Shown here piece after piece: positions 32,560 to 38,730 of a stretch of 38,730 nucleotides of DNA. The stretch lies in the NCBI GenBank assembly GCA_017354415.1, contig JAFMQY010000013.1, positions 1 to 38,730 on the forward strand. Direction: 5' to 3'. Source of the stretch: Nocardioides sp. (GTDB taxonomy: Bacteria > Actinomycetota > Actinomycetes > Propionibacteriales > Nocardioidaceae). The position numbers were made by a program, and so were the translations under genes. The notes beneath the pieces are model-generated. The model saw only the letters and a program-made list of their open reading frames with translations. It was not told where the DNA came from and did no database searches. The stretch's first letter is position 1. Each line of letters opens with the position of its first letter.

Positions 32560-33343
32560 GGCGCGGCTCCCGTCCCCTGCCCGGCGGGCCGGCGAACGCC
32601 TGCGCGATGTGGAGCCAGCGGTCGGCGTCGCGGCCCGTGGCGACGAGTGAGGTGTCGGCCCGGTTCACCCGCTGCGTGACCAGCAGACAGAAGTCGTACG
32701 CCGGGCCGGTCACCGTCTGCGGGGCATCCTCGGGACCCCAGGTCCACACGTCACCGGACGGTGCCGTCAGGTCGATCCGGAACTCGTCGGACGGCGTCGG
32801 CATGCCCTGGACCGAGAACGCGAAGTCGCGGGTGCGGACGCCGAGGTGCGCCACGTGCCGGATCCGGTCGGTGACCTCCGGCTCGGCTCCGAGCGCGTCG
32901 TGCACGTCGAGGGAGTGCGCCCAGGTCTCCATGAACCGTGCGGTCGCCATCGAGGTCGCCGACATCGGCGGGCCGTACCATGCCATCTTCTGCCCGGCCG
33001 GGTAGTCGCGGAGCGTGTCGGCGAGCCGTGCCCGCGCCGTACGCCAGCGATGGAGCAGCGTCTCGGGTGCTGCCCGGCCTCCGGTCAGCGCGGCGGTGTC
33101 GACCGCATGCTCGGGGTCCACGAGTGCCTCGAGCACGAGGGCGTCCCAGCGCTCCTGGTCGGTCGCGGCCGCCTGTGCCGCCTCGTCGGTCCAGGCCAGG
33201 TGGGCGATCTGGGTGGCGACGTCCCAGCCGGCAGCCGGGGTCGGCGTACGCCAGCCGGACTCGGGCAGGACGGCGACCAGCGCGTCGAGGCGCGAGCCCT
33301 CGGTGTCGAGGTCGGCCAGGACGGTGTCGAGGAGAGCGTTCAT
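32552..33343 (-). CDS. TIGR03084 family protein (DinB/mycothiol-dependent isomerase fold)
   Basis: 263 residues with the N-terminal DinB-like metal-binding helix bundle: AAGWDVATQIAHLAWTDEAA near residue 45, and HSLDVHDALGAE near 135, with histidines that can bind a divalent metal as in mycothiol-dependent enzymes; the C-terminal part carries DFCLLVTQRVNRADT. This is the TIGR03084 actinobacterial family of unknown function. ATG 33343 overlaps the TetR stop by 4 bases. Its constant position in such operons suggests a step in the acid degradation route. Confidence 0.8.
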   Translation of the reverse strand: MNALLDTVLADLDTEGSRLDALVAVLPESGWRTPTPAAGWDVATQIAHLAWTDEAAQAAATDQERWDALVLEALVDPEHAVDTAALTGGRAAPETLLHRWRTARARLADTLRDYPAGQKMAWYGPPMSATSMATARFMETWAHSLDVHDALGAEPEVTDRIRHVAHLGVRTRDFAFSVQGMPTPSDEFRIDLTAPSGDVWTWGPEDAPQTVTGPAYDFCLLVTQRVNRADTSLVATGRDADRWLHIAQAFAGPPGRGREPRHA

Positions 33344-33945
33344 GACAGGGCCTCGTCGAGGGTGTCGGCCCACTGCTCGAGGATCCCGTTACGGCGGCGG
33401 GTGTCGTCGCTGATGGTGGCGGCCAGTCCGAGCCCGCGCACCAGGTCGAGGGTGGCCTGCACGAGCTGCCGGACCCCGGGCTGCGTCTCGTCGGCGCCGA
33501 GAAGCTCGACGGTCATCCGGTGCGTCTCGCGGCCGATCCGCTGCTCCAGCGGAGCCACGGCGGCGAGCAGGGCGGAGTCGGTGCGCGCAGCGACCCAGAG
33601 CTCGAGGGCCGCGGTGAACACCGGTGATGCGAAGTGTTCCCCGAGCATCCGGAGCACGTCGCGGGTGCGGTGCGGTCCGTCGGGGACCGCGGCTGCAGCG
33701 GCGGCGAGCTCGGCGCCGCGTACCTCCGTCAGGTGCTCGACCGCGGCGACCACGAGGGCGTTCTTGGTCGGGAAGTGGTGGAGCTGCGCGCCGCGCGAGA
33801 CACCGGCCCGTTCGCTGATCAGGGTGGTCGACGTACCGCCGAAGCCGCGCTCCACGAGGCACTCGATGGTGGCATCCATCAACCGGGCCCGCATGGCCCG
33901 TGACCGCTCCTCCTGCGGCACCCGGACGGTCGTCACGCCGCCCAT
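33340..33945 (-). CDS. TetR-family regulator, first gene of the operon
   Basis: 201 residues. The N-terminal helix-turn-helix is typical (RLMDATIECLVERGFGGTST, then LISERAGVSRGAQLHHFPTK), and the C-terminal domain is variable as expected of ligand-binding TetR dimers. As the first gene of nine overlapping genes, it controls its own operon. Start ATG 33945 is preferred; GTG 33936 has a better-spaced GGGAG, and ATG 33972 would start inside the operator. The likely ligand is an acyl-CoA or the free acid of the pathway. Confidence 0.85.
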   Translation of the reverse strand: MGGVTTVRVPQEERSRAMRARLMDATIECLVERGFGGTSTTLISERAGVSRGAQLHHFPTKNALVVAAVEHLTEVRGAELAAAAAAVPDGPHRTRDVLRMLGEHFASPVFTAALELWVAARTDSALLAAVAPLEQRIGRETHRMTVELLGADETQPGVRQLVQATLDLVRGLGLAATISDDTRRRNGILEQWADTLDEALS

Positions 33946-33960
33946 GCTCCCGTCGTACAA

Positions 33961-33986
33961 ACAAACAGTCAAGCCTGTCTGTTTGT
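33961..33986. promoter_or_regulatory. Inverted repeat, TetR operator
   Basis: ACAAACAG (33961-33968) and CTGTTTGT (33979-33986) are exactly inverted, 10 bases apart, giving the size and symmetry of a TetR operator. It lies just upstream of the regulator start and would govern the nine-gene operon. Confidence 0.7.
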
Positions 33987-33993
33987 GATCGAG

Positions 33994-34060
33994 GGGATAG
34001 TCCCTGACGTTCCTGTCCGGAAATCGTCGAAATCTCGACAGTTTCGTCAGGGACTATCCC
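33994..34060. repeat. Palindromic repeat, family R2, copy 2
   Basis: GGGATAGTCCCTGACG (33994-34009) is exactly inverted at 34045-34060. Reverse-complemented, the copy matches the one at 23641 over a 25-base stretch from TAGTCCCTGACGAAAC onward, then diverges gradually. It lies just upstream of the TetR operon promoter. Confidence 0.85.
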
Positions 34061-34458
34061 GCAAGGCGCCCGCCGGACCTGGACGACGGGCGGGATGGGT
34101 GGATCGGCGAACTGCTCGGGGCGTTCGGGCCGGGGCTCGCGGTGGGCAACCCGGCACGGGTGGTCAGGTCGATCGAGGACCAACTGGTCGACAGACTGCA
34201 TCGTGCGGTCATTGGAACTGCGGTCTGACGGCCAGTTTGTGCAGCAGCTACTCCAGCCAGCAGCAAGCGGAAGCCGCGACCGCGCGACCAGGCCGACGAC
34301 CAGCGCGGTCACGATCGGCAGGGCCACCGCCAGCCCGATGATCTCCCGGCCGGCCATCGAGCTGCGAACCGGCGTGGTGGGCATGCGCACCGACCCGCCC
34401 TATACCCGGTATGCAACCCCTGTCCGGCGTTCAGTCAGGGGAGAGGGAGGCCAAGGCC
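34061..34458. other. Intergenic stretch with gene remnants
   Basis: No complete gene is convincing. On the plus strand a frame from the R2 element to TGA 34226-34228 reads as protein-like DLDDGRDGWIGELLGAFGPG without a start codon, as if the 5' part of a gene was lost where the R2 copy now sits. On the minus strand, from about 34384, a hydrophobic helix (IIGLAVALPIVTALVVGLVA) is encoded, then the reading loses protein character. Both look like decayed fragments. Confidence 0.35.
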
Positions 34459-35793
34459 CTACGGGGCTGCGTCGACCCGTCGGTCCTTGCGCTCGCGCTC
34501 GACCTCGGCGCGGTAGGCGTGGAAGTCGACCTCGATCGTGTGCCGCTTGCTCGCCACGAAGCGCTTGCGCAAGGCCGCGTCGTACGCCGTGATCTGACGC
34601 CGCATCTCGGCGCGTGGCGGAAGCGTCACCCGCCCGGTGATCAGGTCGGCCACCCAGTGCGCCTGCGCCTCGGCCAAGGGCATCACGGCCCCGAAGGGCT
34701 GGACCAGCCCGATGAAGTAGAGGCCTGGCAGGTCGGGTGGCACGACCCGGCGGTAGAGGTCGACGTGGTTGTCATCGGCGCTCACGAGGGTCGGCTCCAG
34801 GAACGGGAACGTGACCTTGTAGCCGGTGCAGTAGACCACCACGTCGGCCTCGGTCGACGACCCGTCGGCGAAGTGGACGGTCGGGCCGTCGAACCGGCTG
34901 ATGGTCGGCTTGACGGTGATGTCGCCGTGGCCGAGCCGGCTGAGCAGTTCGTCGCTGACGGTCGGGTGCGCTTCGAGGATGTCGTGGTCCGGCGGGGGCA
35001 GCCCGTAGTCGGTCATTCTCCCGACCGCCACCCGCAGTATCGCGCGCATGCCGAGCTTCTGGACCCGCAGCGGACCCCGGGCGAGCGGCGAGTCGGTGAG
35101 GTGGTCGGTCGGCATCCCGAACAGGTACTTCGGGATCACCCAAGCGCCGCGGCGCATCGCGAGGTACGTCGTCCGTGCATGCCGGCTGGCCTCGACCGCG
35201 ATGTCGCAGGCGGAGTTCCCGATGCCGAGCACGACGACTCGCTTGTCCACGAACAGGTGGGGAGTGCGGTAGTAGTGCGCGTGGATCTGCTCGCCGGGGA
35301 AGTCCTCGCTGCCCGGGAACGCCGGCTCCGGCCAGCGGGAGTCCCAGTGGTGGCCGTTGGCGACGAGCACGTGGTCGTAGTGGTGGGACCGGGCGGCGTG
35401 CCCGTCGTCCCAGGAGCGGGTCGTCACGTCGTACCCGCCACGCCCCGCCGGCTCGACCTTGGTCACCTCGGTCCGGAACGTGATCCGTTCACGCAGCCCG
35501 AAGTGGTCGACGAACGCGTCGAAGTACTCGGCGATCTGCCAGTGGCTCGGGTAGTCGGGGTAGGTCGCCGGCATCGGGTAGGCGGCGTACTCCATGGCGT
35601 GCCGCGAGGTGTTGATGTGCAGCGACCGGTACGCCGAGCTGACGCCGTTGTCGTTCTCGTACCGCCAGTTCCCGCCGACACCCGACCCCATCTCGAAGCA
35701 GTCGAAGTCGATCCGTGCGGCCTGGAGCACCTGGGCCGCGGTGATCCCCGACGAGCCCGCCCCGATGATGCACGTCCGCCCCCGCTCGCTCAT
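34459..35793 (-). CDS. Flavin-containing monooxygenase (class B)
   Basis: 444 residues. FAD-binding Rossmann motif IIGAGSSGI at about residues 9-17, NADPH-binding motif VVVLGIGNSACDIA near residue 190, and the CTGY motif (VVYCTGYKVTFPF) near residue 330 as in FMO enzymes; the sequence FEMGSGVGGNWRYENDNG after the first motif is typical. It resembles FMO/N-hydroxylating monooxygenases that add oxygen to a soft nucleophile or carbonyl, using NADPH. ATG 35793. The closest operon partner is unclear; it stands alone. Substrate unknown. Confidence 0.88.
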   Translation of the reverse strand: MSERGRTCIIGAGSSGITAAQVLQAARIDFDCFEMGSGVGGNWRYENDNGVSSAYRSLHINTSRHAMEYAAYPMPATYPDYPSHWQIAEYFDAFVDHFGLRERITFRTEVTKVEPAGRGGYDVTTRSWDDGHAARSHHYDHVLVANGHHWDSRWPEPAFPGSEDFPGEQIHAHYYRTPHLFVDKRVVVLGIGNSACDIAVEASRHARTTYLAMRRGAWVIPKYLFGMPTDHLTDSPLARGPLRVQKLGMRAILRVAVGRMTDYGLPPPDHDILEAHPTVSDELLSRLGHGDITVKPTISRFDGPTVHFADGSSTEADVVVYCTGYKVTFPFLEPTLVSADDNHVDLYRRVVPPDLPGLYFIGLVQPFGAVMPLAEAQAHWVADLITGRVTLPPRAEMRRQITAYDAALRKRFVASKRHTIEVDFHAYRAEVERERKDRRVDAAP

Positions 35794-35874
35794 GCCGGAA
35801 GGTTAATGGGCAGAGCGGGTGCGGTGATCCGGTCCCGGGCGTGGTGGCTGGCTCGCTCGCGCTGAGGCTCGGCG

Positions 35875-36516
35875 TCAGGCCTTGCCGTTGGCGTAGCGGC
35901 GTGCCTTCGCCCGGACCGCCGTGGTGAGGGAGGCACCCGAGTCGAGGAGGCCGCGGGCTTGGGCGGGATTCATGCCCGTGACCAGCACGCTGACCGAGAC
36001 GTCGTGGTCGGGACGGTGCTCGATGGTGACCGGGTCACCGGCCGCGACCACGCCGGTCTGAAGCACGCGGCACATCGCGCCGACCCGGCCCGTGGCGTTG
36101 AAGCGGATGTGGAAGTCGTCCTCGCCCACGCGCATGGCCAGGTTGCGGCAGGGGGTGCGTGGCCGGCGGACCTCGAGCAGCACGCCGGTGCCCGGCTCGC
36201 CGATCCACCAGCGCTCACCGAGCAGGGCGCCGGTGACGTCGAGCCCGTGCGTGCGGAGGTTCTCACCGAGGAAGCCGGGCGGGACGTCGCGGTCGAGCAT
36301 GCCGGCGACGTACGCCGCGTCCTCGTCGGCGTAGACGTAGACCGCCGCGTCGACCCCGCCATGGTGTGAGTCGAAGTGCCGGTCGCCCTCCGGACCGAGC
36401 TCGCCGACGCGGACCGGTCCGGCGACGGGCCTCTTGTCGATCGCGGTGGGGTGGTAGTAGCCGTCCATCACCTCGTGCACCACGCACACGGCCGAAACGG
36501 CCTTCGCTGTGCCCAT
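35875..36516 (-). CDS. MOSC-domain protein
   Basis: 213 residues. The MOSC core is seen as GDRHFDSHHGGVDAAVYVYA near residue 45, PPGFLGENLRTHGLDVTGAL near residue 80, and the conserved cysteine 122 or so in RRPRTPCRNLAMRV, which in this fold can bind a metal-sulfur or molybdenum cofactor. The YiiM-type arrangement (GENLRTHG then PCRNL) suggests 6-hydroxylaminopurine or similar N-hydroxylated substrate reduction, but no partner gene supports this. Divergent from the PopR-like gene, with an operator between. Confidence 0.82.
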   Translation of the reverse strand: MGTAKAVSAVCVVHEVMDGYYHPTAIDKRPVAGPVRVGELGPEGDRHFDSHHGGVDAAVYVYADEDAAYVAGMLDRDVPPGFLGENLRTHGLDVTGALLGERWWIGEPGTGVLLEVRRPRTPCRNLAMRVGEDDFHIRFNATGRVGAMCRVLQTGVVAAGDPVTIEHRPDHDVSVSVLVTGMNPAQARGLLDSGASLTTAVRAKARRYANGKA

Positions 36517-36579
36517 GGACCCACGGTGGCACCGGCCACCGACAACGTCCTGACCCGGATTGCGGTCCGGGCGTCGCCG

Positions 36580-36596
36580 TTCCGCTCACAGCGGAA
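36580..36596. promoter_or_regulatory. PopR/ClgR-type operator 1, upstream of the regulator gene
   Basis: TTCCGCT-CAC-AGCGGAA is a perfect 7+3+7 palindrome, 41 bp before the regulator start. Its core TCCGCT-N3-AGCGGA is repeated exactly at the clpP promoter (38335-38353), which argues for a shared regulator. The CGCT-N3-AGCG centre fits the ClgR consensus of actinobacteria. Confidence 0.75.
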
Positions 36597-36636
36597 TCGG
36601 GGGTAGATCGGCCGGGCGCGCGCCTAGCATCGGGTC

Positions 36637-37041
36637 ATGGGTGACGTCGTCCAGCTGCCGGTGCGCCGGGAGCAACCGCAGGAGCACACCGACCGACCGC
36701 AGCGCCAGGCGCCCGCGCCGCTGGAGACCGAGCCGAGCGAGAGCAGACACGGCGAGTCGCCCCGTGAGACCCGGCCCGGCGTCGAGCCGCTGTGGCGCGA
36801 GTCGGTCGGCCGAGAGCTGCGGCGTGAGCGACTGGCTGCCGGCAAGCGACTCGTCGACGTGTCGGAGGAGGCAGGGGTCTCGCCGCAGTACCTCTCCGAG
36901 GTCGAGCGCGGACTCAAGGACCCGTCCTCGGAGCTGCTCGCCGCGATGGCCGGGGCGCTCGGGCTGAGCGTGGCCGAGATCGCGACCCGGGTCGGGACCA
37001 GCAGCCCTTCGACTCAGTCGCCGGTCTACCTCGCCGCGTGA
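36637..37041 (+). CDS. XRE-family regulator, PopR/ClgR-like
   Basis: 134 residues: a disordered, charged N-terminal 50 residues, then a helix-turn-helix (SVGRELRRERLAAGKRLVDV and SEEAGVSPQYLSEVERGLKD) near residues 55-95, the ClgR/PopR pattern. The protein ends in VYLAA; a C-terminal pair of alanines is the degradation signal described for Streptomyces PopR, which ClpP removes. It is convergent with and overlaps the 3' end of the second clpP gene by 16 bp. Operator-like palindromes lie before it and before the clpP pair, so it probably activates or represses that operon and is itself a Clp substrate. Confidence 0.8.
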   Translation: MGDVVQLPVRREQPQEHTDRPQRQAPAPLETEPSESRHGESPRETRPGVEPLWRESVGRELRRERLAAGKRLVDVSEEAGVSPQYLSEVERGLKDPSSELLAAMAGALGLSVAEIATRVGTSSPSTQSPVYLAA

Positions 37042-37649
37042 GCCACCACTCCACCAGCCGGGTCACGCTGGGTGATCACGGCATCGACGATGCCGTAGTC
37101 CCGCGCCTGCTCCGCGGTGAGCACGAGGTCGCGCTCGGTGTCCTCGCGCACCTCGTCCGGCGTATGCCCGGTGTCGTGTGCCAGCAGCTCCTCGAGCAGC
37201 GACCTCACCCGCTCGACCTCCTCCGCCTCGAGGATCAGGTCGGGGACCGCGCCTCGGCCCTCGGCCGCCGGTGCGTGGAGGACGACGCGGCCGTGCCGCA
37301 GGATCTGCCGTCGCCCGGGAGCACCACCGGCCAGCAGCACCGCGGCCGTGGCCACCGCCTGGCCCACACAGGTCGTCTCGACCGCCGGCCGCACGAACTG
37401 CATCGCGTCGTAGATCGCGAGCATGGCCGGGATCGAGCCGCCCGGTGAGTTGATGTAGAGGTTGATCGGCGCGTCCGGGTTCTCGGACTCGAGGTGGATC
37501 AGCTGCGCGATGACGGTGTTCGCCACGCCGTCGTCGATCGGCGTACCGAGGTAGATGACCCGGTCGGCGAGGAGCCGGCTGTAGACGTCGACGGTGCGCT
37601 CGCCGCGGTTGGTCAGCGTGGTCACGTAGGGGATCGGGTACGACGACAT
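37026..37649 (-). CDS. ClpP-like subunit lacking the catalytic serine
   Basis: 207 residues of the ClpP fold with the oxyanion/N-terminal elements intact (YINSPGGSIPAMLAIYDAMQ near 65-82). The triad can be aligned by the fixed spacing of 25 and 49 residues: His125 (RVVLHAP) and Asp174 (TERDLVL) are present, but the nucleophile position 100 is Ala in GQAVATAAVLL, where active subunits have Ser (GxAAS). It should be a non-catalytic partner of the upstream subunit, comparable to cyanobacterial ClpR. One base separates its ATG (37649) from the previous stop. Confidence 0.85.
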   Translation of the reverse strand: MSSYPIPYVTTLTNRGERTVDVYSRLLADRVIYLGTPIDDGVANTVIAQLIHLESENPDAPINLYINSPGGSIPAMLAIYDAMQFVRPAVETTCVGQAVATAAVLLAGGAPGRRQILRHGRVVLHAPAAEGRGAVPDLILEAEEVERVRSLLEELLAHDTGHTPDEVREDTERDLVLTAEQARDYGIVDAVITQRDPAGGVVAHAAR

Positions 37650-37650
37650 G

Positions 37651-38265
37651 TCAACGCACCCCCAACCCGAGGGGCCGGCCCGCAGACGGCCGGATCTCCT
37701 CGATCGAGCTCACCACGTGGTCCACGAAGCCGTAGCCGAGGGCCTCGTCGGCGCTGAACCAGCGGTCGCGCCGCGAGTCCCGCTCGACGGTCTCGACGTC
37801 CTGGCCGGTGTCATGGGCGATCAGCCCGAGCACGGTGTCGCGGGTGTGCCGCAGGTCGTCGGCCTGGATCGCGATGTCCATCGCGGAGCCGCCGATCCCG
37901 GAGGATCCCTGGTGGAGCAGCACCCGCGCGTGCGGGAGGGCGAACCGCTTGCCCTTCGCCCCTGCGCTGAGCAGGAACTGGCCGGCGCTCGCGGCCATCC
38001 CCATCGCCAGGGTGCTCACGTCGTTGGGGATCAGCGTCATCACGTCGCGGATGGCGAGCATGGCCGGGACCGAACCGCCCGGCGAGCTGATCCACAGATG
38101 GATGTCGGCGTGCGGGTCGCGTGCGGAGAGCACCAGGAGACCGGTGCACAGCCGGTTGCCCAGTGCCTCGTCCAGCACCCCGCCCATGACCAGCGTCCGC
38201 TGGTCGAGCAGGCTGCCGGCCAGCTCGTCGTCGACCCGGCGCCAGGCCGTGGTTTCGTCAGTCAT
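37651..38265 (-). CDS. clpP: ClpP protease subunit, catalytically complete
   Basis: 204 residues. Ser93 in GMAASAGQFLL, His118 in RVLLHQG and Asp167 in SRRDRWFSA keep the exact 25- and 49-residue spacing of Escherichia coli ClpP, and the substrate-binding strand HLWISSPGGSVPAML is present. It should form rings, probably mixed with the inactive subunit, docking to a ClpX or ClpC ATPase encoded elsewhere. ATG 38265 was chosen because the longer frame runs through the operator region. First gene of the pair; the operator at 38335 is 70 bp upstream. Confidence 0.88.
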   Translation of the reverse strand: MTDETTAWRRVDDELAGSLLDQRTLVMGGVLDEALGNRLCTGLLVLSARDPHADIHLWISSPGGSVPAMLAIRDVMTLIPNDVSTLAMGMAASAGQFLLSAGAKGKRFALPHARVLLHQGSSGIGGSAMDIAIQADDLRHTRDTVLGLIAHDTGQDVETVERDSRRDRWFSADEALGYGFVDHVVSSIEEIRPSAGRPLGLGVR

Positions 38266-38334
38266 GGAGCCACGGTGACACCCGCCGTACGCCGTCCGAA
38301 GAGCATGCTGCCGGGAGCGGAACGGCCGTCGGCT

Positions 38335-38353
38335 GATCCGCTGCCAGCGGATC
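38335..38353. promoter_or_regulatory. PopR/ClgR-type operator 2, upstream of the clpP operon
   Basis: GATCCGCT-GCC-AGCGGATC is a perfect 8+3+8 palindrome sharing the TCCGCT-N3-AGCGGA core of the operator before the regulator gene. The about 300-bp space around it (38266-38566) holds no gene that can be supported. Confidence 0.75.
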
Positions 38354-38566
38354 GGCGGGATGCCGGGTCGGCTTTCGAGCATGGGCTGGGCTGTCGGAAT
38401 ACCCGGCTCGCCGGGGATCCCTTCGCTTCTCGGCCGTTGCAACACCGGGGAAGCGCCAAGAGTGCCTGGGCGGTGGGGCGGGTGAGCCTCGTGGTACGAC
38501 GCAGCCGGGAGCGGGACGTCGCGAGTCGCCGACCCGACGGCGACGGGACGCCGTTCGCGCGCTTCG

Positions 38567-38730
38567 TCATCGGTACGTGACGAGCTCTCGCGGCAGGTGC
38601 CCGTGCTCGTTGAAGGTGAGCAGCCGGCGCCCGGTGGAGCCCTGGACCACCCGGGTGACGGAGGCGTTCGCGGTGACCGTGTTGAAGGCTCCCCACAGCC
38701 GTGGCAGCTCGTCGGCGGGGGCGGAAGGGT
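38567..38730 (-). CDS. 3' end of a gene, possibly a histidine phosphatase
   Basis: A frame open to the window edge reads 53 residues ending in TVTANASVTRVV, then RRLLTFNEHGHLPRELVTYR and TGA at 38567-38569. The asparagine followed by a strand and the FNEHGHL ending resemble the C-terminal part of histidine phosphatase (phosphoglycerate mutase) proteins, where a similar strand and His-Leu close the fold. Only the tail is visible, so the assignment is tentative. Confidence 0.5.
   Translation of the reverse strand, partial: PSAPADELPRLWGAFNTVTANASVTRVVQGSTGRRLLTFNEHGHLPRELVTYR

Overview
The window is high-GC, densely packed chromosomal DNA from an actinobacterium. The content points to a Nocardioides-like member of the Propionibacteriales: MprAB-type two-component system, SigK/RskA pair, actinobacterial HelD, ClgR/PopR-type regulator next to a clpP pair, TIGR03084 protein, GTG and TTG starts, and many 4-bp stop/start overlaps. 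The taxon is an inference from gene content; no rRNA or tRNA gene was seen.

Layout. 1-6.5 kb: end of an MFS transporter, aminotransferase, VanZ protein, a DDAH-type hydrolase with a divergent GntR regulator, holin-family membrane protein, low-molecular-weight phosphatase and fructosamine kinase. 6.5-13 kb: an MprA/MprB-like pair, then convergently a kdpE - short kdpD - APC-type permease operon that looks like a potassium uptake and sensing module without KdpFABC. 13-17 kb: a PhzE-type chorismate-utilising enzyme in an operon with a MarR regulator, divergent from a 14-helix drug exporter across a perfect 25-bp palindrome. 17-24.6 kb: HelD, a secreted protein, a DppA peptidase, an enoyl-CoA hydratase, a SigK/RskA operon that may begin with a 36-residue peptide, an isoaspartyl methyltransferase relative and a small unknown gene.

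24.6-34 kb: a nine-gene minus-strand operon (TetR, TIGR03084 protein, AtuA-like protein and its detached C-terminal domain, two acyl-CoA dehydrogenases, SRPBCC protein, biotin-dependent acyl-CoA carboxylase beta and alpha), nearly every junction overlapping. It encodes an acyl-CoA dehydrogenation and carboxylation route like those for acyclic isoprenoids or branched acids. 34-38.7 kb: flavin monooxygenase, MOSC protein, a PopR/ClgR-like regulator ending in Leu-Ala-Ala, two ClpP subunits (one without the catalytic serine), and the 3' end of a possible histidine phosphatase gene.

Three unrelated families of palindromic or tandem repeats are scattered between, and twice into, genes: a hairpin with GGGTCGTCCGCC arms (three full copies and one partial), a 65-bp hairpin with TAGTCCCTGACG arms (two copies), and a 22-bp unit array (two inverted plus five direct units). 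The most striking signals are the ClpP/PopR island with matching operators, the SigK-promoter plus micro-peptide, the short KdpDE with an APC permease, and the repeat families.
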